From positions 6,820-70,819 of the forward strand of contig JAWVFK010000022.1 of assembly GCA_033856175.1 (NCBI GenBank): a stretch of 64,000 bases of DNA, in the 5' to 3' direction. Positions 52,031 through 61,400 of the stretch are shown piece by piece. The position numbers were made by a program, and so were the translations under genes. Below the pieces are notes generated by a model, which saw nothing but the letters and a program-made list of their open reading frames with translations, did no database searches and was not told the DNA's origin. Numbering within the stretch: the stretch's first letter is position 1; each line of letters starts with the position of its first letter. Source of the DNA: JAWVFK01 sp033856175. GTDB taxonomy: Bacteria > Actinomycetota > Thermoleophilia > Solirubrobacterales > 70-9.

Positions 52031-53896
52031 ATGGAAGCCTCCACCAAAGCGCCAGGCATCGAGCTCGACCAGGACGTCGGCAAGGACCAGCACGGCAAGG
52101 GCCGTATTGGCAGCCTCGAGAACCCCGAGACCTACGACAACGTCCCTGGCCACGTGATCCCGATCATCGAGCGCGAGTTCGATGACTTCGACTCCGAGGC
52201 CGGCAAGTTCCTGCGCAAGGAGCTGACCGAGGAGCAGTTCATCGGCTTCCGCCTCAAGCAGGGTGTCTACGGCCAGCGCCAGCCCTCCGAGCCTCCCGTC
52301 CAGATGATCCGCGTCAAGCTGCCGTTCGGCGGCATCACCCCGGAGCAGATGGACGCCTTCGGCAGCGTCGTCGAGAAGTGGGTGCCGCTGAAGAAGGGCC
52401 ACGTGACGACGCGGCAGAACATCCAGCTCCACCACGTGCCGCTCCCCGACGCCGCCAAGCTGATCCGCGAGCTCGGCGAGGCCAAGCTCTCCTCCCGCGA
52501 GGGCTGCGGCAACACCGTCCGCAACGTCACCGGCGATCCCTGGGCCGGGATCAGCGCCGACGAGCCCTTCGACCCGACTCCCTACGCGGGCGCCTACGTT
52601 CGCTACTTCGTTCGCCACCCGACCACTCAGCTGATGCCGCGCAAGTGGAAGACCGCCTTCACCGCCAGCGACGAGGACCGCGCGATCACTGGCATCCACG
52701 ACATCGGCTTCATCCCCAAGGTTCGCGACGGCGAGCGTGGCTTCAAGGTCGTCGTCGGCGGCGGCACCTCGATCATGCCCCGCGTCGCGCCGACCCTCTC
52801 CGAGTTCGTTGCCGCCGACAACGGCGACTACCTCAAGATCACCGAGGCGGCCGTGCGGATCTTCGATCGCCAGGACTGGCTGCGGGTCAACCGCGCCCGC
52901 GCCCGGATCAAGGTGCTGGTCGACAAGATCGGCATCGAGGAGTTCCGCAGGCTGGTCGACGAGGAGCTCGAGGGCGACTGGGTCGCCGAGCGCGAGTTCG
53001 ACGTTCAGCGGCTGCGCTACGACGACGACGAGGAGGCCCACGCGCCGCCGCCGGCCAGCCATGCCAGCCCCAACGGCGACCGCTCCGAGTTCGAGCGCTT
53101 CCGCGCCGCCAATGTCCAGCCCCAGCGCCAGCAGGGCTTCAACGCCGTCGAGGTCAAGATCACCCGCGGCGACCTCTCGCCCGAGCAGTTCCACGGCCTG
53201 GCGGAGATCATGCGCGAGTTCACCGGCGGCTACGCGCGGACGACGGTGCAGCAGAACTTCGTCCTGCGCTGGGTCCGCGACGAGGCCGTCTACGACGTCT
53301 GGCAGCGGCTCAAGGAGCTCGGCCTCGGCGATCCCGGCCCGCGCGAGATCACCGACGTCGTCAGCTGCCCCGGCACCGACAGCTGCAAGCTCGGCATCAC
53401 CAGCTCGATGGGCCTCAACGAGGCCGTCCAGGAGCGCGTCGAGGCGATGGACATCAGCGACCCGCTAACGCGGGCGATCCACATCAAGATGAGCGGCTGC
53501 CCCAACGGCTGCAGCCAGCATCACGTCAGCACGATCGGCTTCTACGGCGCCTCGATCAAGGTCGGCGAGCACCAGATGCCCGCCTACATCGCCCATCTCG
53601 GCGGTCAGTTCGAGAAGGGGCAGGTCGTGATCGGTAAGCGACTCAAGGTCAGGCTCCCGGCCAAGCGCGTCCCCGAGGCGGTCGAGCGCTGGATCCGCCA
53701 CTACGAGTCCGGCCGCAACGAGGGCGAGGAGTTCAACGCCTACGTCGAGCGCGTCGGCACGGACGACTTCGAGGCTCTCGTCAAGGACCTGACGCTGCCC
53801 GGCGAGTTCAACGCCGAGAGCCTGCAGCAGTTCATCGACTGGAACCGCAGCGCCAAGTTCAAGGTCGAGCGCGGCGAAGGGGAGTGCGCGATCTGA
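52031..53896 (+). CDS. Sulfite reductase (ferredoxin type, siroheme/4Fe-4S)
   Basis: A 621-residue assimilatory sulfite/nitrite reductase family protein. The siroheme-[4Fe-4S] ligands are C446 and C452 (CPGTDSCKLG) and C490 and C494 (CPNGCSQHH). The two half-domains carry LPFGGITPEQMDAFG and REGCGNTVRNVTGDPWAG in the first repeat and EVKITRGDLSPEQFHGLAE and QQNFVLRWV in the second. The first repeat also has VTTRQNIQLHH, with siroheme-contacting basic residues. Operon context (cysH, sat, cysC) makes sulfite to sulfide reduction the likely reaction. The start at 52031 has GAGGAG at good spacing, while an upstream in-frame start does not. The next gene's ATG overlaps the stop (TGATG). Confidence 0.93.
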   Translation: MEASTKAPGIELDQDVGKDQHGKGRIGSLENPETYDNVPGHVIPIIEREFDDFDSEAGKFLRKELTEEQFIGFRLKQGVYGQRQPSEPPVQMIRVKLPFGGITPEQMDAFGSVVEKWVPLKKGHVTTRQNIQLHHVPLPDAAKLIRELGEAKLSSREGCGNTVRNVTGDPWAGISADEPFDPTPYAGAYVRYFVRHPTTQLMPRKWKTAFTASDEDRAITGIHDIGFIPKVRDGERGFKVVVGGGTSIMPRVAPTLSEFVAADNGDYLKITEAAVRIFDRQDWLRVNRARARIKVLVDKIGIEEFRRLVDEELEGDWVAEREFDVQRLRYDDDEEAHAPPPASHASPNGDRSEFERFRAANVQPQRQQGFNAVEVKITRGDLSPEQFHGLAEIMREFTGGYARTTVQQNFVLRWVRDEAVYDVWQRLKELGLGDPGPREITDVVSCPGTDSCKLGITSSMGLNEAVQERVEAMDISDPLTRAIHIKMSGCPNGCSQHHVSTIGFYGASIKVGEHQMPAYIAHLGGQFEKGQVVIGKRLKVRLPAKRVPEAVERWIRHYESGRNEGEEFNAYVERVGTDDFEALVKDLTLPGEFNAESLQQFIDWNRSAKFKVERGEGECAI

Positions 53897-54615
53897 TGCC
53901 TCCTCCCTCGCTGAGCACGATCGCACCGAGCCAGTAGAGCTTCCTCGACGCCGAGGAGGTCACCGCCTGGCTCGAGGGCCGCTCCACCCAGGAGGCGCTC
54001 GAGTGGGCGATCGAGACCTTCCACCCCAAGCTCTTCTTCGCCTGCTCGTTCCAGAAGACCTCATCGGTGATCATCGACATCGCCCAGAAGATCGACCCGA
54101 CGACGCGCTTCTTCTACCTCGACACCGACGTCCTCTTCCCGGAGACCTACGAGACCAAGGATCGGCTCGCCGAGCACTACGGAATCGAGTTCGAGCGCTT
54201 TCACAACCTGACGCTCGACGAGCAGGCGGCGCGCCACGGCGACGAGCTCTGGGCCAGCAACCCCGACTTCTGCTGCGAGCTGCGCAAGGTCGAGCCGATG
54301 CGCGAGGCGCTCTCCGAGGTCGACTGCTGGGTCTCCGGCATCCGCCGCGAGGAGTCGCAGACGCGCGCCGGCGCGAAGAAGTTCGGCTACGACAAGCGCT
54401 TCGGCCTCTGGAAGCTGAACCCGCTTGCGGACTGGACCGAAAAGGACGTCTGGAACTACATCGTCGAGAACGACGTCCCCTACAACCCCCTTCATGACCG
54501 CGGTTATCCCTCGATCGGCTGCACGCACTGCACGCGCCCTCCGGGCGCCGGCAGCGGCATCAGGGCCGGGCGCTGGGCGGATGCCGAAAAGACCGAGTGC
54601 GGACTGCACGGATAA
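53896..54615 (+). pseudogene. cysH: Adenylyl-/phosphoadenylyl-sulfate reductase CysH with in-frame TAG
   Basis: A 240-codon CysH reading frame that starts at ATG 53896 (overlapping the sulfite reductase stop as TGATG) but meets an in-frame TAG at 53935-53937, codon 14. After it the frame runs without interruption through the PP-loop-like LFFACSFQKTSS, two Cys pairs (DFCCELRKVEP and GCTHCTRPP, typical of a [4Fe-4S] cluster), ESQTRAGAKKFGY and the catalytic Cys in ECGLHG. These indicate an assimilatory APS/PAPS reductase. No ATG/GTG/TTG restart lies between the TAG and the conserved core; the first GTG at 54067 would remove CSFQK. Sequencing error, readthrough, a non-standard start or true loss are all possible. 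Confidence 0.72.
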
Positions 54616-54633
54616 ACGAAAGGGCTTAACCCG

Positions 54634-55722
54634 ATGGCTAACGGAGCGACCACGACTGCGCTGAAACTGACCCTGTCTGCACGCCAGACGGCGGACTTCG
54701 AGCTGATCGCCAACGGCGGCTTCGCGCCGCTCGACGGCTTCCAGGGCTCGGCCGACTGGGAGTCGGTGATCGAGACGATGCGGCTTGCCGACGGCGGTGT
54801 CTGGCCAATCCCGATCGTCCTGGCGACCGATCTCGACGCAGCCGAGGGCGATGTCGTCGAGCTGAGCGCCCCGAACGGCAAGGCGCTGGGCCGGCTGACC
54901 GTCGAGGAGGTCTGGGAGCGCGACATCGACCGTGAGGCCGAGCTCGTCTACCGCACGACCGAGGACGCCCACCCGGGCGTCGCCGCGATTCGCGCCGAGG
55001 GCAGCCGCTGCCTGGCGGGCCCGATCGAGGTCGATGAGCTGCCCGACCACGACGAGATCTTCACCCGGCACCTGCTGTCGCCGGCCGAGTCGCGGGCGCT
55101 GTTCGCCGAGCGCGGCTGGAAGACGATCGTCGCCTTTCAGACGCGCAACCCGATCCACCGCGCCCACGAGTACCTGACCAAGGCGGCGCTGGAGACCACC
55201 GACGGCCTCTTCCTGCACCCGGTGATCGGCGAGACGAAGTCCGACGACATCCCCGCCGACCTGCGCCTGCGCTGCTACGAGGAGCTGCTCGATCACTACT
55301 ACCCCGCCGATCGCGTCGTGCTGTCGGTCAACCCGCTGGCGATGCGCTACGCCGGCCCGCGCGAGGCGGTCCTGCACGCGATCGAGCGGCGTAACTACGG
55401 CTGCACGCACTTCATCGTCGGCCGCGACCACGCCGGCGTCGGCAACTACTACGGCACGTTCGACGCCCATCACATCTTCGACGACATCCCCGTCGAGGAG
55501 CTCGGCATCCAGCCGCTGTTCTTCGAGCACGCTTTCTGGTGCGAGGAGTGCAAGACGGTCGTCTCGGGCAAGACCTGCCCGCACGAGTCGAGCTCCCATC
55601 TCTTTCTCTCCGGCACGAAGGTTCGAGAGATGCTCGCCGCAGGCGAGACCCTGCCGGAGGAATTCACGCGGCCCGAGATCGCCGAGATCCTGGTCGAGGC
55701 ATACAGGCAACAGGAGGATTAA
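54634..55722 (+). CDS. sat: Sulfate adenylyltransferase (ATP sulfurylase)
   Basis: A 362-residue ATP sulfurylase that forms APS from sulfate and ATP. It has the substrate motifs VAFQTRNPIHRAHEYLTK, IGETKSDDIPAD, NPLAMRYAGPREA and IVGRDHAGVGNYYG, followed by a zinc-type or structural Cys cluster (FWCEECKTVVSGKTCPH) and the phosphosulfate-binding-like LFLSGTKVREML end. It is the homo-oligomeric single-chain Sat type, not the CysD/CysN type. It follows cysH at 18 bp and immediately precedes cysC (TAA then ATG). Confidence 0.93.
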   Translation: MANGATTTALKLTLSARQTADFELIANGGFAPLDGFQGSADWESVIETMRLADGGVWPIPIVLATDLDAAEGDVVELSAPNGKALGRLTVEEVWERDIDREAELVYRTTEDAHPGVAAIRAEGSRCLAGPIEVDELPDHDEIFTRHLLSPAESRALFAERGWKTIVAFQTRNPIHRAHEYLTKAALETTDGLFLHPVIGETKSDDIPADLRLRCYEELLDHYYPADRVVLSVNPLAMRYAGPREAVLHAIERRNYGCTHFIVGRDHAGVGNYYGTFDAHHIFDDIPVEELGIQPLFFEHAFWCEECKTVVSGKTCPHESSSHLFLSGTKVREMLAAGETLPEEFTRPEIAEILVEAYRQQED

Positions 55723-56283
55723 ATGGCTGGCGAGAAGGGCTTCACGCTCTGGTTCACAGGGCTATCCGGTGCAGGCAAGACGACGATCAGCGGCATCCTC
55801 GAGCAGGAGCTGCGCGACCGCGGCTCGCGGCTCGAGATCCTCGACGGCGATGTCGTTCGCGAGAACCTCTCCAAGGGGCTCGGGTTCTCGAAGGAGGACC
55901 GCGACACCAACATCAGGCGGATCGCCTTCGTCGCCGACCTGCTCTCCCGCAACGGCGTGCCGGTGATCACCGCCGCGATCTCGCCATACCGCGAGATCCG
56001 CGACGAGGCCCGCGAGCTGATGGGCGAGCGCTTCATCGAGGCCTATGTCGAGGCCTCGGTCGAGGAGTGCGAGCGCCGCGACGTCAAGGGCCTCTATGCC
56101 AAGGCGCGCTCTGGTGAGATCAAGGAGTTCACGGGAGTGTCGGATCCCTACGAGCCGCCGGAGAACCCGGAGCTCGTGCTCGAGACCGAGTCGGAGACCC
56201 CCGAGGAGTCGGCCCGCAAGATCATCGAGTACCTCGAGACCCGCGAGCTGATCCCGGTTGCCGACGTCGTCGCCGCCGTCTAG
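55723..56283 (+). CDS. cysC: Adenylyl-sulfate kinase
   Basis: A 186-residue APS kinase that makes PAPS from APS and ATP. The P-loop GLSGAGKTTISG (about 13-24), DGDVVRENLSKGLGFS, RDTNIRRIAFVADLL, AAISPYREIRD and the KGLYAKARSGEIKEFTGVSDPYEPP substrate-lid region are all present. It abuts sat with no spacer and ends the operon. If CysH is the [4Fe-4S] APS-reducing type, this kinase may serve PAPS-dependent sulfation instead of reduction; which applies depends on the unresolved cysH reading frame. Confidence 0.93.
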   Translation: MAGEKGFTLWFTGLSGAGKTTISGILEQELRDRGSRLEILDGDVVRENLSKGLGFSKEDRDTNIRRIAFVADLLSRNGVPVITAAISPYREIRDEARELMGERFIEAYVEASVEECERRDVKGLYAKARSGEIKEFTGVSDPYEPPENPELVLETESETPEESARKIIEYLETRELIPVADVVAAV

Positions 56284-56302
56284 CCAGACGACGCGACGGG
56301 CG

Positions 56303-56431
56303 CTAGAAGGCGCGGATCAGCAGGTTGATCAGCACCGTCAGCGCGACGGAGATCAGCAGCGACCAGAGCAGGCAGCCGGGCATGAACTTGACCTGGGTCT
56401 TTTGACCGGGTCGCTTGGTGATCAGGAACAT
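56303..56431 (-). CDS. Small single-span membrane protein (42 aa)
   Basis: A 42-residue protein. The N-terminal third is basic and polar (MFLITKRPGQKTQVKFMPG) and the rest is one hydrophobic helix (CLLWSLLISVALTVLINLL) ending RAF. Basic-then-hydrophobic organisation and native codon use support a real membrane peptide with the N-terminus inside. The ATG at 56431 has GAGG 8 bases upstream, but that sequence lies in the right arm of a perfect 8-bp hairpin (56439-56457), so translation may be controlled. No family is recognised. It converges on cysC, whose stop is 20 bp away. Confidence 0.6.
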   Translation of the reverse strand: MFLITKRPGQKTQVKFMPGCLLWSLLISVALTVLINLLIRAF

Positions 56432-56438
56432 CGACGTG

Positions 56439-56457
56439 CCTCAGCCGCCGGCTGAGG
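56439..56457 (-). promoter_or_regulatory. Hairpin covering the ribosome site of the 42-aa gene
   Basis: CCTCAGCC (56439-56446) and GGCTGAGG (56450-56457) are perfect arms around GCC. On the minus strand the 3' arm ends 7 bases before the ATG and contains GAGG, so folding would hide the ribosome site. Confidence 0.5.
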
Positions 56458-56483
56458 CCGGCGGCGCTCAGAGGTTGATCTGC

Positions 56484-56651
56484 CTAGCCGCGGCCTTCGC
56501 GGGTGCGCAGATAGGCCTGGACGAGGCTCAGACGCGGCCGCGGCCGCGGGGACTCGTCGTCGGCACTCTTGCTGCGGCGTCCATAAAGAGGAAACGGATC
56601 CGGCTTGGGATCCGTGCGGGGGGTCTCAGTTGTCGTTTGCGCTTCGATGAT
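56484..56651 (-). CDS. Possible small basic protein without canonical start
   Basis: A 55-codon frame read on the minus strand that ends in RLSLVQAYLRTREGRG and contains DPKPDPFPLYGRRSKSADDE. The frame is closed upstream by a TAA, and the only codons available for initiation are ATC ATC after GGAGAGAG. Codon use is native in the second half. It may be a short secreted-free basic peptide using a rare ATC start, or noise. The remaining bases of this gap (56652-56761) hold nothing I can identify. Confidence 0.2.
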   Translation of the reverse strand: MIEAQTTTETPRTDPKPDPFPLYGRRSKSADDESPRPRPRLSLVQAYLRTREGRG

Positions 56652-56761
56652 CTCTCTCCGTCCTTAGATGGGTTCCCGAAAGCTGTATCCCCTGCCAGCA
56701 AGAAGCGGGTACCCAGGCAGGCTCCAGGCGAAACCTGCCTCGGGAATATTGGACGGGTGAG

Positions 56762-57571
56762 CTAGCGCCGGGGCGGAACCTGCGGCTCGCCGAGGCCGTA
56801 GGTGTCATAGGCGCCGAAGCGGGCGAAGGTCTTGTGGTTCGGGCCGTGGAAGTCCGAGGAGGCGGTGGGGGTGAGCCCGAGCTCCTCGCAGAGCTCGAGG
56901 ACGAACTTCGTCTGCTCGGGGGTGTGGGCCGGGTAGAAGCACTCGACGCCCTCGATGTCGAGCGCCTCGATCAGCTGGCGGACCTTGACCGGGTCCTTGA
57001 CGTCCCAGAATGGGTGGGCGACGACGGCGACGCCGCCCGCCTCGTGGATCAGCTCGGTCGCCTGGGCCGCCGTCGGCCAGCGCCGCGGCACGAACGCCTT
57101 GGCGCCGGGCACGAGGTACTCCTCGAAGAAGGCGCCCATCTCGTTTGGCTTGGCGCCGGCGGCGCGAGCGATATGCGGCCGGCCGATCGACAGCGCGTCG
57201 CCCGACTCGGCGATCGCGTCGGCGAGGCTGATGTCGAAGCCGTAGCCGCGCAGGTTCTCGATGATCTCCTCGGCCCGATGGATCCGCTCCTGTTGGGCGC
57301 GCTCGCAGGCCGGGGCGATCGCCTCCGTGTCGAGCCAGTAGCCGAGCATGTGGAGGTCGTCGGCGAACTCGTGGACGCACGACATCTCGACCGCCGGAAC
57401 CAGCTCGACGCTGTGGGCCTCGGCGGTCGCCGCCGCCGCGGCGACGCCGGCGATCGCGTCATGGTCGGTCAGCGCGAGCGTCGTCACTCCGGCGGCGGCT
57501 GCCGCCTCGACCACTCCCGCCGGCTCGAGCTCGCCGTCGGAGTAGATGGAATGGCTCTGCAGCTCGATCAA
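56762..57571 (-). CDS. PHP-domain phosphoesterase
   Basis: A 269-residue polymerase-and-histidinol-phosphatase (PHP) domain protein, likely a trinuclear-metal phosphoesterase. Metal-ligand motifs are HSIYSDGELEP (the HxHxD region reads QSHSIYSD), LTDHDAIAG, a Glu in PAVEMSC, HEFADDLHMLGYW, VAHPFWD and SSDFHGPNH. The family includes 3',5'-nucleotide bisphosphatases and nucleoside-phosphate phosphatases; this protein's size and motif order fit the RNase AM/YciV-like group. Start is TTG at 57571, directly at the beginning of the fold. The substrate is not determined. Confidence 0.85.
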   Translation of the reverse strand: MIELQSHSIYSDGELEPAGVVEAAAAAGVTTLALTDHDAIAGVAAAAATAEAHSVELVPAVEMSCVHEFADDLHMLGYWLDTEAIAPACERAQQERIHRAEEIIENLRGYGFDISLADAIAESGDALSIGRPHIARAAGAKPNEMGAFFEEYLVPGAKAFVPRRWPTAAQATELIHEAGGVAVVAHPFWDVKDPVKVRQLIEALDIEGVECFYPAHTPEQTKFVLELCEELGLTPTASSDFHGPNHKTFARFGAYDTYGLGEPQVPPRR

Positions 57572-57688
57572 GGCGCGGCAGTATGTCAGCCGCAGGAACC
57601 GTCGCCGCCGGCGCCGTCAGGAGGTAGCATCGGCGGCGAGGCGCCATTGAGGCGGAGGGAAGAGACAGAGGAGATCGAGCGGTCCGCG

Positions 57689-58381
57689 GTGCGGGTCTCC
57701 TTCGTCGAGCGCGTCGAGGCCGACGGGGAGCACCTCGAGGACCTCGACACCGCGCGCGTGGTGATCGCCTTCCAGGCCGGTGACAGCGACGCCTTCTCCT
57801 GTCTCTATACGCGCTACTTCGAGCGCGTCTACGGCTACCTTCGCGTCGTCCTGCGCGACATCCACGAGGCCGAGGACGCCGCCCAGCAGGTCTTCATGCA
57901 GACCTTCGAGGCGCTGCCGCGCTACGAGCGGCGCGGCCAGCCGTTCCGAGCCTGGCTGTTCACGATCGTCCGCAACCGGGGGATCTCGCGAGCCGAGAAG
58001 CTGGGTCGGCTCGACGTCACCGACCCGGAGCAGATCGACCGCTGGCGCGACGGCGAGGCCGAAAACGGCGATGGTGACCTGCGGGCGCTCGACTGGATCT
58101 CCGACCAGGACCTGCTGATCTTCATCGAGCGACTGCCGCTGGCCCAACGGCAGATCCTGGCAATGCGCTACCTGATGGGATTGACCGCGAGCGAGATCGC
58201 CGAGGCCGTCGGCCGCACCCCCGGCGACGTCCGCAAGCTGCAGTCGCGGGCGATCGGCTTCCTGCGCGAGCGCCTGACGGCGGTCGGCCGCCCGGTCAGG
58301 CGCCGCGACCGCGCCGTCCAGCGCTGCCGCAAGCAGGCGCCGGTGTTGCGGATGCGGCGGTTTGCGCTGACGCGCTGGTAG
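57689..58381 (+). CDS. ECF-like RNA polymerase sigma factor
   Basis: A 230-residue sigma-70 family protein. Region 2 is visible as AFSCLYTRYFERVYGYLRVV and AEDAAQQVFMQTFEALPRYE, with RAWLFTIVRNRGIS forming the -10 recognition helix. Region 4 (ALDWISDQDLLIFIERLPLAQ, then QILAMRYLMGLTASEIAEAVG and a helix-turn-helix ending GDVRKLQSRAIGFLR) is well formed. A 40-residue acidic N-terminus (VERVEADGEHLEDLDT) and an Arg-rich tail flank it. GTG 57689 is taken as start because an AGGAG lies upstream, though TTG 57647 in frame is possible. No anti-sigma gene lies next to it. The giant secreted protein gene follows after 86 bp and could be its target. Confidence 0.8.
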   Translation: MRVSFVERVEADGEHLEDLDTARVVIAFQAGDSDAFSCLYTRYFERVYGYLRVVLRDIHEAEDAAQQVFMQTFEALPRYERRGQPFRAWLFTIVRNRGISRAEKLGRLDVTDPEQIDRWRDGEAENGDGDLRALDWISDQDLLIFIERLPLAQRQILAMRYLMGLTASEIAEAVGRTPGDVRKLQSRAIGFLRERLTAVGRPVRRRDRAVQRCRKQAPVLRMRRFALTRW

Positions 58382-58467
58382 CGCCCTCGGGCGCTGACGC
58401 ACGCGGCTGCAGTCGCTGCGCCGAAGTTCCTGCCGCGCTCCGGGCAGGTGGCCGGTTCTTCGGGCAG

Positions 58468-61400
58468 ATGGGTGCTTCTGGTAAGACACTGCGGCTGGGC
58501 TGCGCGCCGGCGCGCCGGCGCGCCGGCTTCGTTGTCGCGGCGCTGCTGATCGCGGCCACCGCCACCGTCGCCCGCGCCGACGACCCAGCCCCAAACCCCG
58601 GCGATCCAACCACCCAGGTTCCCTCCGACCCCGGTAAGACCTGCGCCGATCAGACCGCGGCAGCGAACCCGGGCGCGCTTGGCTGCGACAACAAGTTCAC
58701 CCCAATCCCAAAGGATGGCTCGGCTCTGGGTTGGACACAGGTTGCGGGCGCGGTATTCCCAGGCGCACCGCATCCCGGTTATGACCCGGCCCAGACCAAT
58801 TCCAAGGTCCCGCTCACAGCCAGCCTTTACTCGGTCAGCTTTCTCAATCCCCACAACGGCTTGGCCGGCGGCGCGGCGTGCAAAGACGATCCGCCGCCAG
58901 GGATGAGTGGCCAGGCGCTGACCGATTTTCTCGATCAGTGCACCCGCGTCCCGGTGATCTATCGCTACACCGACAACACGCAGGAAGGGCCGATCTGGCA
59001 CGAGGCGTATCGGTCGGATCAGCCCGGCTATGTGGGAGCCGTAACGTGGCTTCGCAACCAGGACACGAACTTGCACGGTCTGCGGGCTCTCGCGGTTGGG
59101 GGCGACGGTCGCTATGTGGACCGCGAAGAGGCGATCCCGGATGACGCAGCAAAGGCGTGCCAGCAGGGAGCTGTGAAGGCTGATGCGGAAGGCAGCCCGC
59201 CTTCCGTCCGGCCGAGGGGAGACTTGGTCTTCCCGTATCTCGAGGCCGATCAAGGCACGATTGTCACCGACCCTCGCAAGGCGATCGCCGATTGCGAGGA
59301 CCGGTGGCGCCAGGAGCACGACCCGGCCGGCAAGGGGCGGGCCTGGCTCTTCAGTGACGAAGAGTGGCAACCGCAGGACGTGCCAGAGGGAGCCCGAGGG
59401 ATGCAGGCCGTCGACGCCTCCCTGCGTCCGGACGACTGTCCTGGTGGCACAACCGAGTGCGCCTTCGCCGGTGCGCTGCAGCAGATCTGGATGTGGAAGG
59501 ACGGCGACTTCGATGCACTGCCGTGGCGAGCCGACCCGGACGCTGGACCGTCGCACTCTATTCTCAACGGAGGCTCGAAATGTGGCGATGCGACGAGCTG
59601 CGACTGGCACTTCAGGGTCCGGGCAATTCGCTTCGTGCCCTCTGTCGACCAGACGACGAAGGGCGCGGGCGCGGTGACCGCCGGCTGCTGCTCAGCAGTC
59701 ACCCACCCCGATCCGGTCCGAAATGGCGGCCGGTCCCTCACCTTCAATCCTGAGAATGGTGCCTGGTCGGTAGGGCAGCCGGCTCCTTCCGGCCAAAATG
59801 TGACGATTCCGGACAGCCTCTACGCACTGACCTTTGGCAAGTTCAGCAATCGAGGGGCCTACGACTGCCTAACCCGGTCCTATCTCTTCTCTCCCGGCGG
59901 CCCGCCCGTTAGGGGAGAGCCCGGGGCCCAAATCACCAACGGAGACCCCTGTGGGGGCAACGGCGAGTTTCCCCCCGGCGGTGAGAGCTTGCGCTATACG
60001 GCCGGGGCCGTGCGACTCGTCGCGGGGGACGGCGACTCCCAGGGACAGCAGCCGAACTTCCTTGACCGCGAGGCGGGCACCCCGCATCGTGCCCAATACC
60101 CGGGCGGAGACAACCTGATGGACTGGGCGGTGGGATCCCTCAAGACGACCGGCCAAGGGGCGGCTTTCACGACCACTCTGACGTCCGGCATTCAGGGAAA
60201 CGTGGATGCCCCCTATCCCATCGACTGTCCGGGAGGAAGCGATCTTCCGGGGGGGGCCACCACAGGGACCAATCTCTCCACAAAATGCCAGGCGGAGGAT
60301 TCCGCTCGGCTGCCGAATGAGACGAAGTCTGGGGCATATTTCACGCTCAGCTCCTACGCCCTGCGTGGGTTCACGATGGTCGGCAACAGCGGAGTGGGCT
60401 GGGGTGTCGGCGACCGTGGTGCAATCGAGCGGCTCGGCGGCGACAGTTCCGCCTCAGGTGGGACCCTCCCGCCTGAGGTCAGGCCGAATGTGGGAGCGCG
60501 GCGACAGGCAGCCCTCCCAGACCGCTCTCCTTACGCGGTCGCGGAGGCCACACCGGAGGGAGCCCCGGGGGCCGTGCCTACCCTGGGATTTGAGCAGGGC
60601 GATCCGTCACCAGAGCCGGTTCCCACCGCGTACGGCAGCCCCAACCCCCACGGGGGGAACCCATTCACCGAGGAGATCGGCACGATCGCGATGAGCAGAG
60701 ATGGCTCGGAGGGGTGGGCGACGGGGGGCCCAATCGAATCCGGGCGCAACAAGACGGCCCTCTACCACTTCACGGCTGGGCAGTGGCAGCGGTGCGGTGT
60801 CGACTCGGTTGAGGGCGTAATCGCGGCTGACCCCGCGTGTTCCGCCCTGGCGCCCCTGGCACACCGCGGCGGGGGGCTCAACTCAGGCGTCAAGTTGACC
60901 ACCATCGCCCGCATCCCCACCGAGTACGACGCAGATCCGAACAACGACGACGACTTCGAGGCGATCGCGATCGGCAACAACCCTCCGGGGGACAACGCCT
61001 CCAAGCCGTTGATCCGCTACCACGACGGCCGCTGGAGGGTTGATGAGGAGGGCACCGAGCAGCTGGCTAACCTCGGTTCGCAACAGACCGTTACGGACCT
61101 CGCCTTCTCCGCACCGGACGACGGTTGGGTGCACGGGATCGGCACTGGAACTCCAGGCCTATACCACTTCGATGGGCATAGGTGGCGCTCATGCACCCCC
61201 GGGGACGGCAAGACCGAGGATCGCGGCGAATGCCGTGATGCTGCGGGAGTTCTTCCGCTGAAAGGAATAGCAACAGACATCCACCTGACCAACGCTGGCG
61301 ATCGTCTCTATGCGTATGGCACCGTGGCTCAATCCGACACGAGCATCGATTCCACTACGCAAGGATCGGGCACCCACTATCCGGTCATCGTTTACAAGGA

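Noticed and set aside
57647..57688. TTG start for the sigma factor 14 codons upstream
   Set aside because: Possible, but the extra residues are charged and unlike the family, and the AGGAG lies nearer the GTG at 57689; left as an alternative.
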